Assembly (NCBI GenBank): GCA_000470535.1
Contig: CBRG010000211.1
Location: 1 to 34,644 of the forward strand
DNA length: 34,644 nucleotides
Direction: 5' to 3'
DNA from: Streptomyces sp. AW19M42
GTDB taxonomy: Bacteria; Actinomycetota; Actinomycetes; Streptomycetales; Streptomycetaceae
Below the pieces are notes generated by a model that was not told the DNA's origin, did not search any database, and saw only the letters and a program-made list of their open reading frames with translations. This document shows, piece after piece, positions 1 through 7,160 of the stretch. Positions within the stretch are counted from its first letter, which is position 1, and the number at the start of each line of letters is the position of its first letter. The position numbers and the translations under genes are program-made.

Positions 1-627
1 CCGGCCGAGGCCCTCGATCCGGCCGAGCGCGAGACCGGCGACCTGGCGCGGGCCGGGCGTCCAGGAGCGCGGCGGTACCGGTCCGGCACGGCCGGCCGGC
101 GCCCCGGTCCGGCCGCGGCCCGCGACGGAGGCGATCTCGTCGAAGATCCCGGCCCCGATGGCGACCGCGCGCATCCCGTCGGCGAGCGCGTGATGGAGCT
201 TGACCAGGACGGCGAACGGGCCGTCGGCGGCGCCGCCGATCACGTACATCTGCCAGGGCGGCAGCCCCCTGCGCAGCGGCTGCTCCATCAGTTCGCCGGC
301 GAGCCGGGTCGCCGCCGCCATGAACGCGTCCTCGCCGCCGGCCTCCGTCCCGGGCAGCTCCACCCGCCTGACGTGCCGGTGGACGTCGAAGTCCTTGTCC
401 ACCGACCAGGCCGCGCCGCCGACCGGCAGCAGTACGTCGCGCACCCGCATCCGCAGCCGGGGGATCGCGGCGGCCCTGGCGCCGAGCAGCTCCAGCAGGA
501 CGTCCGGGCCGGGCGAGGGGCCGCCGTCCGGGGAGAAGACGGCGAGCGCGCCGAGGTGCATGGGATGGGCATCGGACTCAAGGTGCCAGAAGGCCAGATC
601 GAGAGGTGCCAGTAGCTCAGTGCCCAA
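1..627 (-). CDS. Wax ester synthase / diacylglycerol acyltransferase (WS/DGAT), N-terminal part
   Basis: The visible 209 residues match the N-terminal domain of the WS/DGAT O-acyltransferases, which join acyl-CoA to fatty alcohols or diacylglycerol to make neutral storage lipid at the membrane. The family opening LLAPLDLAFWHLES is followed by HPMHLGALAVF, and the catalytic motif HHALADG lies at about residues 145-151. The frame is open to base 1, so the C-terminal half is outside the window. No ATG is available: an in-frame TGA stands just upstream, and a TTG at 625-627 follows GAGGA by four bases, so TTG is the likely start. The gene lies downstream of the SpoIIE-type phosphatase on the same strand, with about 150 bp between them that holds repeated GTAAC boxes. 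Family assignment is firm; acyl acceptor and physiological product are unknown. Confidence 0.85.
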   Translation of the reverse strand, partial: MGTELLAPLDLAFWHLESDAHPMHLGALAVFSPDGGPSPGPDVLLELLGARAAAIPRLRMRVRDVLLPVGGAAWSVDKDFDVHRHVRRVELPGTEAGGEDAFMAAATRLAGELMEQPLRRGLPPWQMYVIGGAADGPFAVLVKLHHALADGMRAVAIGAGIFDEIASVAGRGRTGAPAGRAGPVPPRSWTPGPRQVAGLALGRIEGLGR

Positions 628-695
628 CGGGTCCTCATGTCATCGAAGACAAAGACTGACGGAAATCACGAAATCCAGTCAATCTCTCTCGGTCG

Positions 696-731
696 GTTAC
701 GGTCAAGTACAGACTTGTTACGTTCTGTTAC
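696..731 (-). promoter_or_regulatory. Three GTAAC boxes and CAAGT/ACTTG inverted repeat upstream of the acyltransferase
   Basis: Read on the minus strand, GTAAC occurs at 731-727, 721-717 and 700-696, that is 10 and 21 bases apart, which places the boxes on about the same face of the helix. Between them is an inverted repeat, CAAGT (704-708) ACAG ACTTG (713-717). The block lies 70-105 bp upstream of the TTG start. It is AT-richer than its surroundings. This is the pattern of a regulator-binding region; the protein that binds is not known. Confidence 0.4.
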
Positions 732-778
732 TTTCCAGTAGTGTTCATTTCCGTCGACCGGCTGCGTTGGTCGGCGGC

Positions 779-2845
779 TCAGTCGCGTGGCGGAATGCTG
801 AATTCGCACCAGACGCACTTGCCGGTACCCCGGGACTCGACGCCCCAGGCGTCCGCGAGCTGGTCCACGAGCATCAGCCCCCGGCCCGACACCCCCGATT
901 CGCCCGCGTCCCGGCGGCGCGGCAGCGCACTCGACCGGTCCTCGACGTCGACCCGGAGCCGCCGTCCGGACCCGGTGAGCACCCGGATGGTGACGATCGC
1001 GCCGCCGTCGGTGTGCATCAGCGCGTTGGTGGTCAGCTCGTCGGCGGCCAGCTCGACCTCGTCGGCCCGGTCCTTCGCACCCCAGGCCCGCACCGCCGCA
1101 CGGATCATGTGGCGTGCCGAACTCAGCGCCTCGGGGTCGTTCTGCGCCACGTGCTGCTGGAGCCGGCCGCCGGGCTGCGGCGCGTGGGCGGCCCTGCGCC
1201 GCAGCAGCAGTACGGCGACATCGTCCTCGCCGCCGCGCCGGTCGACCCATTCGCAGAGCCGGTCGGCCAGTTCCTGAAGGTCCTTCGGACCGTTCCCGAC
1301 CATGTCGGCCAGCAGTTGCATGCCCTCGTCGAGGTCCGCTCCGGGCAGCTCCACCAGACCGTCGGTGAACAGCACCATGGTCTGCCCTGGATCCAGCTCG
1401 ACGGTACTGACGGGGTACTCCAGCCGCCCGAACATCGCGGAGAGCCCCAGCGGCAGTCCACCCTCGACGGGCACCTTGCGGCAGGTCCCGTCGGCCTCCC
1501 GGATCAGCGGGTCGACGTGACCGGCCCGGACCAGCTGCACGACCCCGGTGGTCAGGTCGGCCTCGGCGTACATGCACGTCGCGAAGCGGTCGGTGTCCAG
1601 CTCGTGCAGGAAGACGGAGGCCCGTGCCATCACCGTCGCCGGGCTGTGGCCCTCGGCGGCGTAGGCCCGCAGCACGATGCGCAGCTGCCCCATGACGGCC
1701 GCGGCGTGGGTGTCGTGCCCCTGTACGTCACCGATGACGGCGCCCACCCTGCCGCCGGGCAGCGGGATGACGTCGTACCAGTCGCCGCCGATGTCCCGGC
1801 CGAGGCGGGCCGAGCGGTAACGGACGGCGGTCTGCGCGCCGGGCACCTCGGGAATCCGGCGCGGCAGCATGGCCTGCTGGAGCCCCTCTGCGAGGTCGTG
1901 CTCCTGCTCGTAGAGCATGGCGCGCTGCAGGCTCTGGGCGATGGAGCTGCCGAGGGCGACGAGCAGATTGCGTTCGTCGCCGGTGAAGCCGCCCTTGTCG
2001 CTGTAGAGCAGCCCGAGCGCGCCGATCGGGCGGGCCTGGGCGATCAGCGGCAGATAGGCCGCGGAGGTGATGCCGAGATGGCTGATGTGGGGCCACAGGA
2101 TCGGGTACGAGTCCGCGAAGTCCTTCGCGGACTCGATGAAGCGGGGGGCGAGCGTGCGCACGACCTCGCTCATCGGGTACGGCTCGTCCGTCCGGGTGTA
2201 GCGCGTGCCCGGCACGAAGGAGCCCTCCGGCCCGTCCGCCACCAGATGGATGCGCCCGGCCTCTATCAAGCCCATGACCAGGCTCGTCGCGCCCAGGTGC
2301 GCGAGCCCCTGGGAGTCCTTGAGCACGTCGGTGACGTCCCGGACGGTACGGGCGTGCGCCAGCGCGGCCGTGGTGGCCTCCACCAGGCTGGTCCGGCGCC
2401 TGCGCTCCCGGTCAAGCTCGCGGCGGGCGGTGGAGTCGGCCAGCTCCTGAGTGGCGTCCCGGACGATGCCGATGATCCGGCGGGGCCGCCCGGTCGCGTC
2501 GCGCTGGACGAAGCCCTGGGTGTGGGTCCAGCGCAGGCTCCCGTCGCGGCGCAGACTGCGGAAGTACGCCCCGTAGTCGCTCCGCCCGCTCTTGAGTGCC
2601 TGCGCGACCATTGCGTCCAGCCGCACCCCCTCGTCCGGGGGCACCCGCACGGCGAGCGACTCCGGCCGGTCGTCGTACTCGTCGGCCCGCAGGTCGAACA
2701 CGTTCAGGGCGGGCTCGTCCATGTGCATGAGGCCACTGTCGAGGTCCCAGTCGAAGCTGCCCATACGGTTCAGGGCGAGACTGAGGTCCGGGTGGGCGGG
2801 CCAGTCGTCCGGGAGTGACAGGGCACCCGCTACCCGATCATCCAT
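779..2845 (-). CDS. PAS-GAF-SpoIIE phosphatase with C-terminal RsbW-like ATPase domain
   Basis: Predicted cytosolic multidomain regulator of 688 residues. A PAS domain (about 20-135) carries WDLDSG and an RRDGSLRW strand, a GAF domain spans about 155-315, a PP2C SpoIIE domain about 335-540 shows GGDWYDV (353-359) and IGDVQGHD (371-378) with a late DDVAVL, and an HATPase_c domain about 560-688 shows DELTTNAL and GRGLMLV. Such proteins dephosphorylate STAS-type anti-sigma antagonists in response to a sensed signal; the ATPase domain may act as its own anti-sigma kinase. The ATG at 2843-2845 was chosen because the N-terminal PAS fold begins soon after; an in-frame extension of up to 63 residues is possible and no start has a strong ribosome site. 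A SigB-like promoter lies upstream, fitting the partner-switching block at 24-31 kb. Its ligand and target are unknown. Confidence 0.88.
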   Translation of the reverse strand: MDDRVAGALSLPDDWPAHPDLSLALNRMGSFDWDLDSGLMHMDEPALNVFDLRADEYDDRPESLAVRVPPDEGVRLDAMVAQALKSGRSDYGAYFRSLRRDGSLRWTHTQGFVQRDATGRPRRIIGIVRDATQELADSTARRELDRERRRRTSLVEATTAALAHARTVRDVTDVLKDSQGLAHLGATSLVMGLIEAGRIHLVADGPEGSFVPGTRYTRTDEPYPMSEVVRTLAPRFIESAKDFADSYPILWPHISHLGITSAAYLPLIAQARPIGALGLLYSDKGGFTGDERNLLVALGSSIAQSLQRAMLYEQEHDLAEGLQQAMLPRRIPEVPGAQTAVRYRSARLGRDIGGDWYDVIPLPGGRVGAVIGDVQGHDTHAAAVMGQLRIVLRAYAAEGHSPATVMARASVFLHELDTDRFATCMYAEADLTTGVVQLVRAGHVDPLIREADGTCRKVPVEGGLPLGLSAMFGRLEYPVSTVELDPGQTMVLFTDGLVELPGADLDEGMQLLADMVGNGPKDLQELADRLCEWVDRRGGEDDVAVLLLRRRAAHAPQPGGRLQQHVAQNDPEALSSARHMIRAAVRAWGAKDRADEVELAADELTTNALMHTDGGAIVTIRVLTGSGRRLRVDVEDRSSALPRRRDAGESGVSGRGLMLVDQLADAWGVESRGTGKCVWCEFSIPPRD

Positions 2846-3159
2846 ACGCGCCACTCTGCCACCATTTGTCCGATTCTTCGAGCGAGCTGTCCACCAGTTG
2901 AACATGCGATGGGACACATTCCCCGGGCAGGCCCGCAGGCCGACACCCCAAGGAATCGGCGCGAGGAGCCCCGTCCGGGAGCACCGGATACCCCCCGCAG
3001 AACGCCGACCCGCCCCGAAACCGGTCGCGGGCAACGGCTAACGTGTGCGGGGGTGAACTAAGCCAAGCCTTACCAAGATGCGGCCTGTCCGTGTTCGCTC
3101 TTTGTACGTCCGTTGTTCGTCCGTTCGTATCGTTCGCCCGTTCTAAGGAACAGCCCTCC
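2846..3159. other. Divergent intergenic region between phosphatase and ferredoxin reductase
   Basis: This 314-bp stretch holds no convincing gene. Nearest the phosphatase it has the SigB-like promoter at 2988-3011. Nearest the reductase, 3088-3145 is a pyrimidine-rich leader with GTTCG/CGTTCG repeated several times, followed by the ribosome site AAGGAA at 3145-3150. No riboswitch or known operator is recognised. Confidence 0.5.
2988..3011 (-). promoter_or_regulatory. SigB-like promoter of the PAS-GAF phosphatase gene
   Basis: On the minus strand GGGT (3011-3008) is followed after 14 bases by GGGTAT (2993-2988). This fits the Streptomyces SigB-type consensus GNNT-N14-16-GGGTAC/T. It would place transcription start about 135 bp before the proposed ATG. 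The match is short and the region is GC-rich, so it is a prediction only. Confidence 0.4.
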
Positions 3160-4527
3160 ATGACACGCCCCGTCCGCGTAGCCATCGTCGGAGCCGGTCC
3201 CGCCGGAATCTACGCAGCGGACGCGCTGCTCAAATCCGAGGCCGCCGCAGCGCCGGGCGTGTCCATCGACCTGTTCGAGCGGATGCCCGCCCCCTTCGGC
3301 CTGATCCGCTACGGCGTGGCGCCGGACCATCCCCGGATCAAGGGCATCGTGCAGGCGCTGCACCAGGTCCTGGACAAGCCGCAGCTGCGGCTGTTCGGCA
3401 ATGTCGACTACCCGAACGACATCGGCCTGGACGAGCTGCGGTCCTTCTACGACGCCGTGATCTTCTCCACCGGTGCCGACGCGGACCGGGCCCTGGACAT
3501 ACCCGGCAGCGAGCTGGACGGCTCGCACGGGGCCGCCGCCTTCGTCTCCTGGTACGACGGCCACCCGGACGTGGCGCGCACCTGGCCGCTGGAGGCCGAG
3601 AAGGTCGCGGTCCTGGGCGTCGGCAACGTGGCCCTCGACGTGGCCCGGATGCTCGCCAAGACCGGCGACGAGCTGCTGCCGACCGAGATCCCCGCCAATG
3701 TCTACGAGGGCCTCAAGGCCAACAAGGCGCTGGAGGTACACGTCTTCGGGCGGCGCGGTCCGGCCCAGGCCAAGTTCAGCCCGATGGAGCTGCGCGAGCT
3801 GGACCACTCGCCCAACATCGAGGTCATCGTCAATCCCGAGGACATCGACTACGACCAGGGCTCGATCGAGACCCGGCGCGGCAACAAGCAGGCCAACATG
3901 GTCGCCTCCACGCTGGAGAACTGGGCGATCCGCGACGTCGGCGACCGGCCGCACAAGCTCTTCCTGCACTTCTTCGAGTCCCCGGTCGAGATCCTCGGCG
4001 AGGACGGCCGGGTCGTCGGTCTGCGCACCGAGCGCACCGAGCTGGACGGCACCGGAAACGTGCGCGGCACCGGCCACTTCAACGACTGGGACGTGCGAAG
4101 CGTCTACCGCGCGGTCGGCTACTACTCGCAGGAGCTGTCCAAGCTCCCCTTCGACGTCGCGTCCGGCACCGTTCCGCACGCCGCCGGGCGGGTCCTGGCC
4201 GGTGACGAGCCGATGGACTCGGTGTATGTCACCGGCTGGATCAAGCGGGGCCCGATCGGCCTGATCGGCCACACCAAGGGCGACGCCAACGAGACCGTCG
4301 CCTGCCTGCTGGAGGACCACACCACCGGCCGGCTGCCCGCTCCGGCGCAGCCCGAGCCGGAGGCCGTCACCGAGTTCCTGCGGGCCCGGGGCGTCCGCTA
4401 CACCACCCGTGAGGGCTGGTACCGCCTGGACGCCCACGAGCGCGCCCTCGGCGCGGAGCAGGGCCGCGAGCGGGTCAAGGTCGTGGAGCGCGACGCCATG
4501 CTCGACGCCTCGGAGCCCCGCAACTGA
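3160..4527 (+). CDS. fprA: Ferredoxin/adrenodoxin-type NADP+ reductase (FprA-like)
   Basis: A 455-residue flavoprotein that moves electrons between NADPH and a ferredoxin, usually to feed cytochromes P450 or other monooxygenases in the cytosol. The FAD dinucleotide motif VGAGPAGIYAA is at residues 10-20, the NADPH-binding segment LGVGNVALDVARML is near 150-163, and the adrenodoxin-reductase strings APFGLIRYGVAPDHP and GWIKRGPIGLIGHTKGDA are intact. Length equals that of mycobacterial FprA. The ATG at 3160 follows AAGGAA at a good distance. The gene stands alone, facing away from the phosphatase and converging on the chitinase gene, with a shared hairpin at the junction. No ferredoxin or P450 gene is next to it. 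Family identity is very secure; the physiological partner is not visible. Confidence 0.93.
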   Translation: MTRPVRVAIVGAGPAGIYAADALLKSEAAAAPGVSIDLFERMPAPFGLIRYGVAPDHPRIKGIVQALHQVLDKPQLRLFGNVDYPNDIGLDELRSFYDAVIFSTGADADRALDIPGSELDGSHGAAAFVSWYDGHPDVARTWPLEAEKVAVLGVGNVALDVARMLAKTGDELLPTEIPANVYEGLKANKALEVHVFGRRGPAQAKFSPMELRELDHSPNIEVIVNPEDIDYDQGSIETRRGNKQANMVASTLENWAIRDVGDRPHKLFLHFFESPVEILGEDGRVVGLRTERTELDGTGNVRGTGHFNDWDVRSVYRAVGYYSQELSKLPFDVASGTVPHAAGRVLAGDEPMDSVYVTGWIKRGPIGLIGHTKGDANETVACLLEDHTTGRLPAPAQPEPEAVTEFLRARGVRYTTREGWYRLDAHERALGAEQGRERVKVVERDAMLDASEPRN

Positions 4528-4540
4528 CAGCACGGCCGAC

Positions 4541-4580
4541 GGCCCCGGAAGGTCTCCGCACGGGAGATCCCTCCGGGGCC
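4541..4580. terminator. Bidirectional terminator between fprA-like and chitinase genes
   Basis: GGCCCCGGA (4541-4549) pairs with TCCGGGGCC (4572-4580), with an inner TCTCC/GGAGA pair. It lies between two converging stop codons. There is no clear T-run, as is usual in Streptomyces. Confidence 0.65.
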
Positions 4581-4605
4581 GCCAGCCGTCGCGGGGCCGG
4601 AGCGG

Positions 4606-5658
4606 TCAGCGCCCCTGCAACGCCTTGACGTTGTCACCGAAGGTCCAGCTCTTGGACCCGTCCCAGTTCAGCGACCAGTCCATCAGGCCCTTCAGGCTGC
4701 CTCCGTAGTGGTTCCAAGCCTGGGACACCAGCCCCGGCGCCATGTAGCCGCCGCCCGCGCCCGGCTGGGCGGGCAGTCCCGGGACCTGCTTGTCGTAGGG
4801 CACCTTGACGGTGGTGCCCTGGATGACGAGTCCCTTGTCGAGACAGTCCGTCTGCGCGGTGAACCCCTCGACGGTGCCGGCCTCGTACGAGTCGCCGGAG
4901 CAGCCGTACATGCTGCCGTTGTAGTACTGCATGTTCAGCCACCAGAGCCGGCCGTTGTCCGCGTACTTCTTCACGATGGGCAGGTACGCGCCCCAGATCG
5001 AGCCGTAGGTGACGCTGCCGCCGGTGACGTAGGCCGTCTCGGGGGCCATCGTCAGACCGAAGTTCGACGGCATCTCGGCCAGTACCCCGTCGATGATGCG
5101 GATCAGGTTGGACTGCGAGGCCGACAGCTGGTTGATGTCGCCGCTGCCGCTCAGGCCGGTCTCGATGTCGATGTCGATGCCGTCGAAGTTGTACTTCTTG
5201 AGGATCGGCACCACCGTCTCGACGAAGCGGTCGGCCACCGCGCTGGAGCTGAGGTCGATCCCGGCCGCAGCGCCGCCGATGGACATCAGGGTGGTGAGTC
5301 CGGACGCCTTCGCCTGGCACATCTCGGCCGGGGTGGGGACCTTGACGGTCGAGTCCATCCCGTCCTCCCACAGGACGGTGCCGTCGGAGAGGATCACCGG
5401 GAAGGCCGCGTTGATCACGTTGTAGCCGTGCTGCGTGATGCGGCTGTCTGTGACGGGGATCCAGCCCAGCGGCGGGTGTACCCCGTTGGACGCGCCGTCC
5501 CAGTTCTCCCAGTACCCCTGGAGCACCTTGCCGGCGGGCTTCGACTTGACGGCGCAGGTGTCGTCCTGCGCGGAGCTCGGCGTCGCCGCGACCAGCATCT
5601 GTACGACGCATGCCGCCGCGATGCCGACGCCCAGCAGACGTGATGTCCGACCGAACAT
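4606..5658 (-). CDS. Secreted GH18 chitinase, catalytic domain only
   Basis: A 350-residue family 18 glycoside hydrolase that cleaves beta-1,4 links in chitin outside the cell. A signal peptide covers about residues 1-30 with likely cleavage after SSA. The mature part runs from VLQGYWENWDG through MSIGG to the catalytic motif DGIDIDIE (159-166), where Glu166 is the proton donor; AP and QYYN motifs follow. There is no chitin-binding or fibronectin domain, so this is a short, single-domain enzyme. The ATG at 5658 follows AAGGGA; a longer in-frame start is possible but would put residues before the signal peptide. A promoter with two DasR-like sites lies about 100 bp upstream, so the gene is probably induced by chitin breakdown products through N-acetylglucosamine metabolism. 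Function is secure at family level. Confidence 0.93.
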   Translation of the reverse strand: MFGRTSRLLGVGIAAACVVQMLVAATPSSAQDDTCAVKSKPAGKVLQGYWENWDGASNGVHPPLGWIPVTDSRITQHGYNVINAAFPVILSDGTVLWEDGMDSTVKVPTPAEMCQAKASGLTTLMSIGGAAAGIDLSSSAVADRFVETVVPILKKYNFDGIDIDIETGLSGSGDINQLSASQSNLIRIIDGVLAEMPSNFGLTMAPETAYVTGGSVTYGSIWGAYLPIVKKYADNGRLWWLNMQYYNGSMYGCSGDSYEAGTVEGFTAQTDCLDKGLVIQGTTVKVPYDKQVPGLPAQPGAGGGYMAPGLVSQAWNHYGGSLKGLMDWSLNWDGSKSWTFGDNVKALQGR

Positions 5659-5756
5659 TTCCGGTTCCCTTCGTGGGGTGGAGACCAGAGAAGCCGAAAT
5701 TGCCATGATCCTGACAAGTCAGAGCTCCTGGCATCCCGGCCGCCACAACGCGGCAC

Positions 5757-5785
5757 ACGCTAAAGTGGTCCAGACCTTCCGTCAA
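5757..5785 (-). promoter_or_regulatory. Chitinase promoter
   Basis: On the minus strand TTGACG (5785-5780) is followed after 17 bases by TAGCGT (5762-5757), a good housekeeping-type promoter. The -35 box sits between the two 12-bp DasR-like sites and the downstream site fills the spacer, the layout known from other Streptomyces chitinase promoters. Start of transcription would be near 5750. Confidence 0.65.
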
Positions 5786-5798
5786 TAGGTCTGGACCA
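5766..5798 (-). promoter_or_regulatory. Paired DasR-like operator (dre) sites of the chitinase gene
   Basis: TGGTCCAGACCT occurs at 5766-5777 on the plus strand and again at 5798-5787 on the minus strand, nine bases apart. Each copy differs by two bases from the palindrome TGGTCTAGACCA at the core of the DasR-responsive element. DasR is the GntR-family regulator of chitin and N-acetylglucosamine use in streptomycetes. The placement over the promoter supports direct control. Confidence 0.75.
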
Positions 5799-5818
5799 TA
5801 TGCGCGACAGCGCCGGGC

Positions 5819-6964
5819 TCACCCGGTGACGGACTCCGCGGCCTCACCGTCGCCGTCCGGCCACGGCAGCTGGATGGCGGTCTGCGGCTCCTGCGTCATC
5901 GACGGCACCTGCTCTCCTGGCGGATCGTCCGGCTCCGCCGGGGTACCGGTCGGCTCGTCGGTCGGGAGATCCGGGGGCTCGGTGGCGTCGTCCGAGGGCA
6001 GACCGGTCGGACAGTGCGGCTCCGCCCGGCCGGCTTCCGGGGCCCCCGAGGGGCTCGCGGTCACCGCGGCCTCCTCCCCCGGCGGAGTCGGGACGCGGGG
6101 AGTGGGGCAGTCCGCCGGCTCCCCGGGCGGCACCTTCGGCAGCGGTCCGGTGATATCGGCGTCCGGGTCGTACGGCGGCGGCACCCGGGGGGTGCGGTCC
6201 CGGGCGCCCTCGTCCCCGGTCCGCCGCTCGATCCAGGCGTCGTTCACGACGTCGACGATCACCAGGCCCGAGACCTCGCGCGGGGCCGGCCCGACGGCGA
6301 CGATGCGCGCCGGGTCGTAACCGGCCCACTCCCCCGCCCGGCCGGCCGGCGCGCGTGCGCCGTCCGGCGCGGTCAGCGGGTTCCCACAGGCACACCTCAC
6401 CCTCGGAAGCCCGTAGCTGTCGGCCAGTACGGCGGTACCCGCCTGGAGCACGGACTGGAACGTGGTCACGGATCCCCCGTCGAAGCCGTGGTCGGCGACC
6501 CGGGTGTCGGCGCGCAGCAGGACCGGGGTCAGTGCGCGCAGGAACTCGGGGACCCCGGCCGCGGCGATGCCCGCCGCGTGCGCGAACGCCACCCCCTTGG
6601 CGGGGTCGGCGGCGAGCAGCCGGATCTGCTTTTCGACATCGCAGGAGGCCACGGACCGGATGCCGCCGTAGAGGCCGGGGGTGGCGCCGATGATCTCGTG
6701 GACAGCGCCGCCACCGGAGCCGGGGGGCTTCGGGGCGCCGGTGCGCGAGGGCGTCGGCGCCGCACCGGACTGCCGGGCCGTCGACGCGGTGAAGGGGTCC
6801 GGTCCCCGCGACACGGCCGGCTGGAGCAGGACCGCCCGGACGTCGGCCGTCCCCTTGGTTCCGTTGCTGCTGCCGTGGGTGCCCTGTGCGCAGCCCGCGG
6901 CGAGGAGTATCCCGGCGGACAGGGTGGCGCCCGCGGCGCGGCGCAGGCGTATGGGTGAGCGCAC
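5819..6964 (-). CDS. DUF6777-type lipoprotein
   Basis: A 381-residue predicted surface lipoprotein. GTG at 6962-6964 follows AGGAGA at a proper distance; the N terminus is basic, then hydrophobic, ending in the lipobox LAAGC. After a Ser/Thr/Pro linker comes the part recognised from actinobacterial DUF6777 proteins: TPGLYGG, SCDVEKQIRLLAADPAKG, FLRALTPVLLRADTRV, FQSVLQAGTAVL and RVRCACGNPL, then VNDAWIERR. The last ~120 residues are Pro/Glu/Asp-rich, low in structure and likely span or contact the wall. Two Cys in CACG may bind metal or form a disulfide. Its role is unknown. The gene faces the YndJ operon and shares with it the operator-bearing intergenic region. Assignment to DUF6777 rests on remembered family features. 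Confidence 0.7.
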   Translation of the reverse strand: MRSPIRLRRAAGATLSAGILLAAGCAQGTHGSSNGTKGTADVRAVLLQPAVSRGPDPFTASTARQSGAAPTPSRTGAPKPPGSGGGAVHEIIGATPGLYGGIRSVASCDVEKQIRLLAADPAKGVAFAHAAGIAAAGVPEFLRALTPVLLRADTRVADHGFDGGSVTTFQSVLQAGTAVLADSYGLPRVRCACGNPLTAPDGARAPAGRAGEWAGYDPARIVAVGPAPREVSGLVIVDVVNDAWIERRTGDEGARDRTPRVPPPYDPDADITGPLPKVPPGEPADCPTPRVPTPPGEEAAVTASPSGAPEAGRAEPHCPTGLPSDDATEPPDLPTDEPTGTPAEPDDPPGEQVPSMTQEPQTAIQLPWPDGDGEAAESVTG

Positions 6965-7080
6965 GAAGAGGTCTCCTGCCGGTTCACCGGTCCCGAGTGG
7001 TCCCCTCATGTCTGCCGCAGTTGCCCCCGCCCCGCAAGCCGGGGGCGGACCACGGACGCGGTAGCGGGACGATGCCGGAA

Positions 7081-7157
7081 CCACCCCCTTGAACACGTTC
7101 AAGAAAGTCTCTAGAGTTGGCACGGCGAGCAGTTGAACGTGTTCAACAAGGGGGTGG
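7081..7157. promoter_or_regulatory. Large inverted-repeat double operator before the YndJ operon
   Basis: Two 14-bp near-palindromes, TTGAACACGTTCAA (7089-7102) and TTGAACGTGTTCAA (7133-7146), are reverse complements of each other. The symmetry goes on outward: CCACCCCC at 7081-7088 mirrors GGGGGTGG at 7150-7157, so the arms agree over 22 bases apart from a 3-base insertion. The first site contains the -35 box and the second lies in the leader just before the ribosome site AAGGGGG. This is a typical layout for a dimeric TetR-like repressor, but no regulator gene is adjacent. Confidence 0.7.
7089..7117 (+). promoter_or_regulatory. Promoter of the YndJ-DUF1990-LMF operon
   Basis: TTGAAC (7089-7094) and TAGAGT (7112-7117) are separated by exactly 17 bases. 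The -35 box is inside the first operator half. Transcription would start near 7124, making a leader of about 37 bases that contains the second operator. Confidence 0.6.
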
Positions 7158-7160
7158 GTC

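Noticed and set aside
696..731. GlnR or PhoP binding site
   Set aside because: GTAAC boxes have 10- and 21-base steps and lack the GAAAC partner of GlnR boxes; the 11-base GTTCAC repeats of PhoP sites are also absent.
200..2818. Long plus-strand open frame opposite the phosphatase gene
   Set aside because: It is antisense to a clear multidomain protein, its product is Arg/Gly/Pro/Val-rich without any fold, and such mirror frames are normal at this GC content.
3070..4533. Minus-strand open frame opposite the ferredoxin reductase gene
   Set aside because: It is antisense to a textbook FAD/NADPH enzyme and shows no domain of its own.
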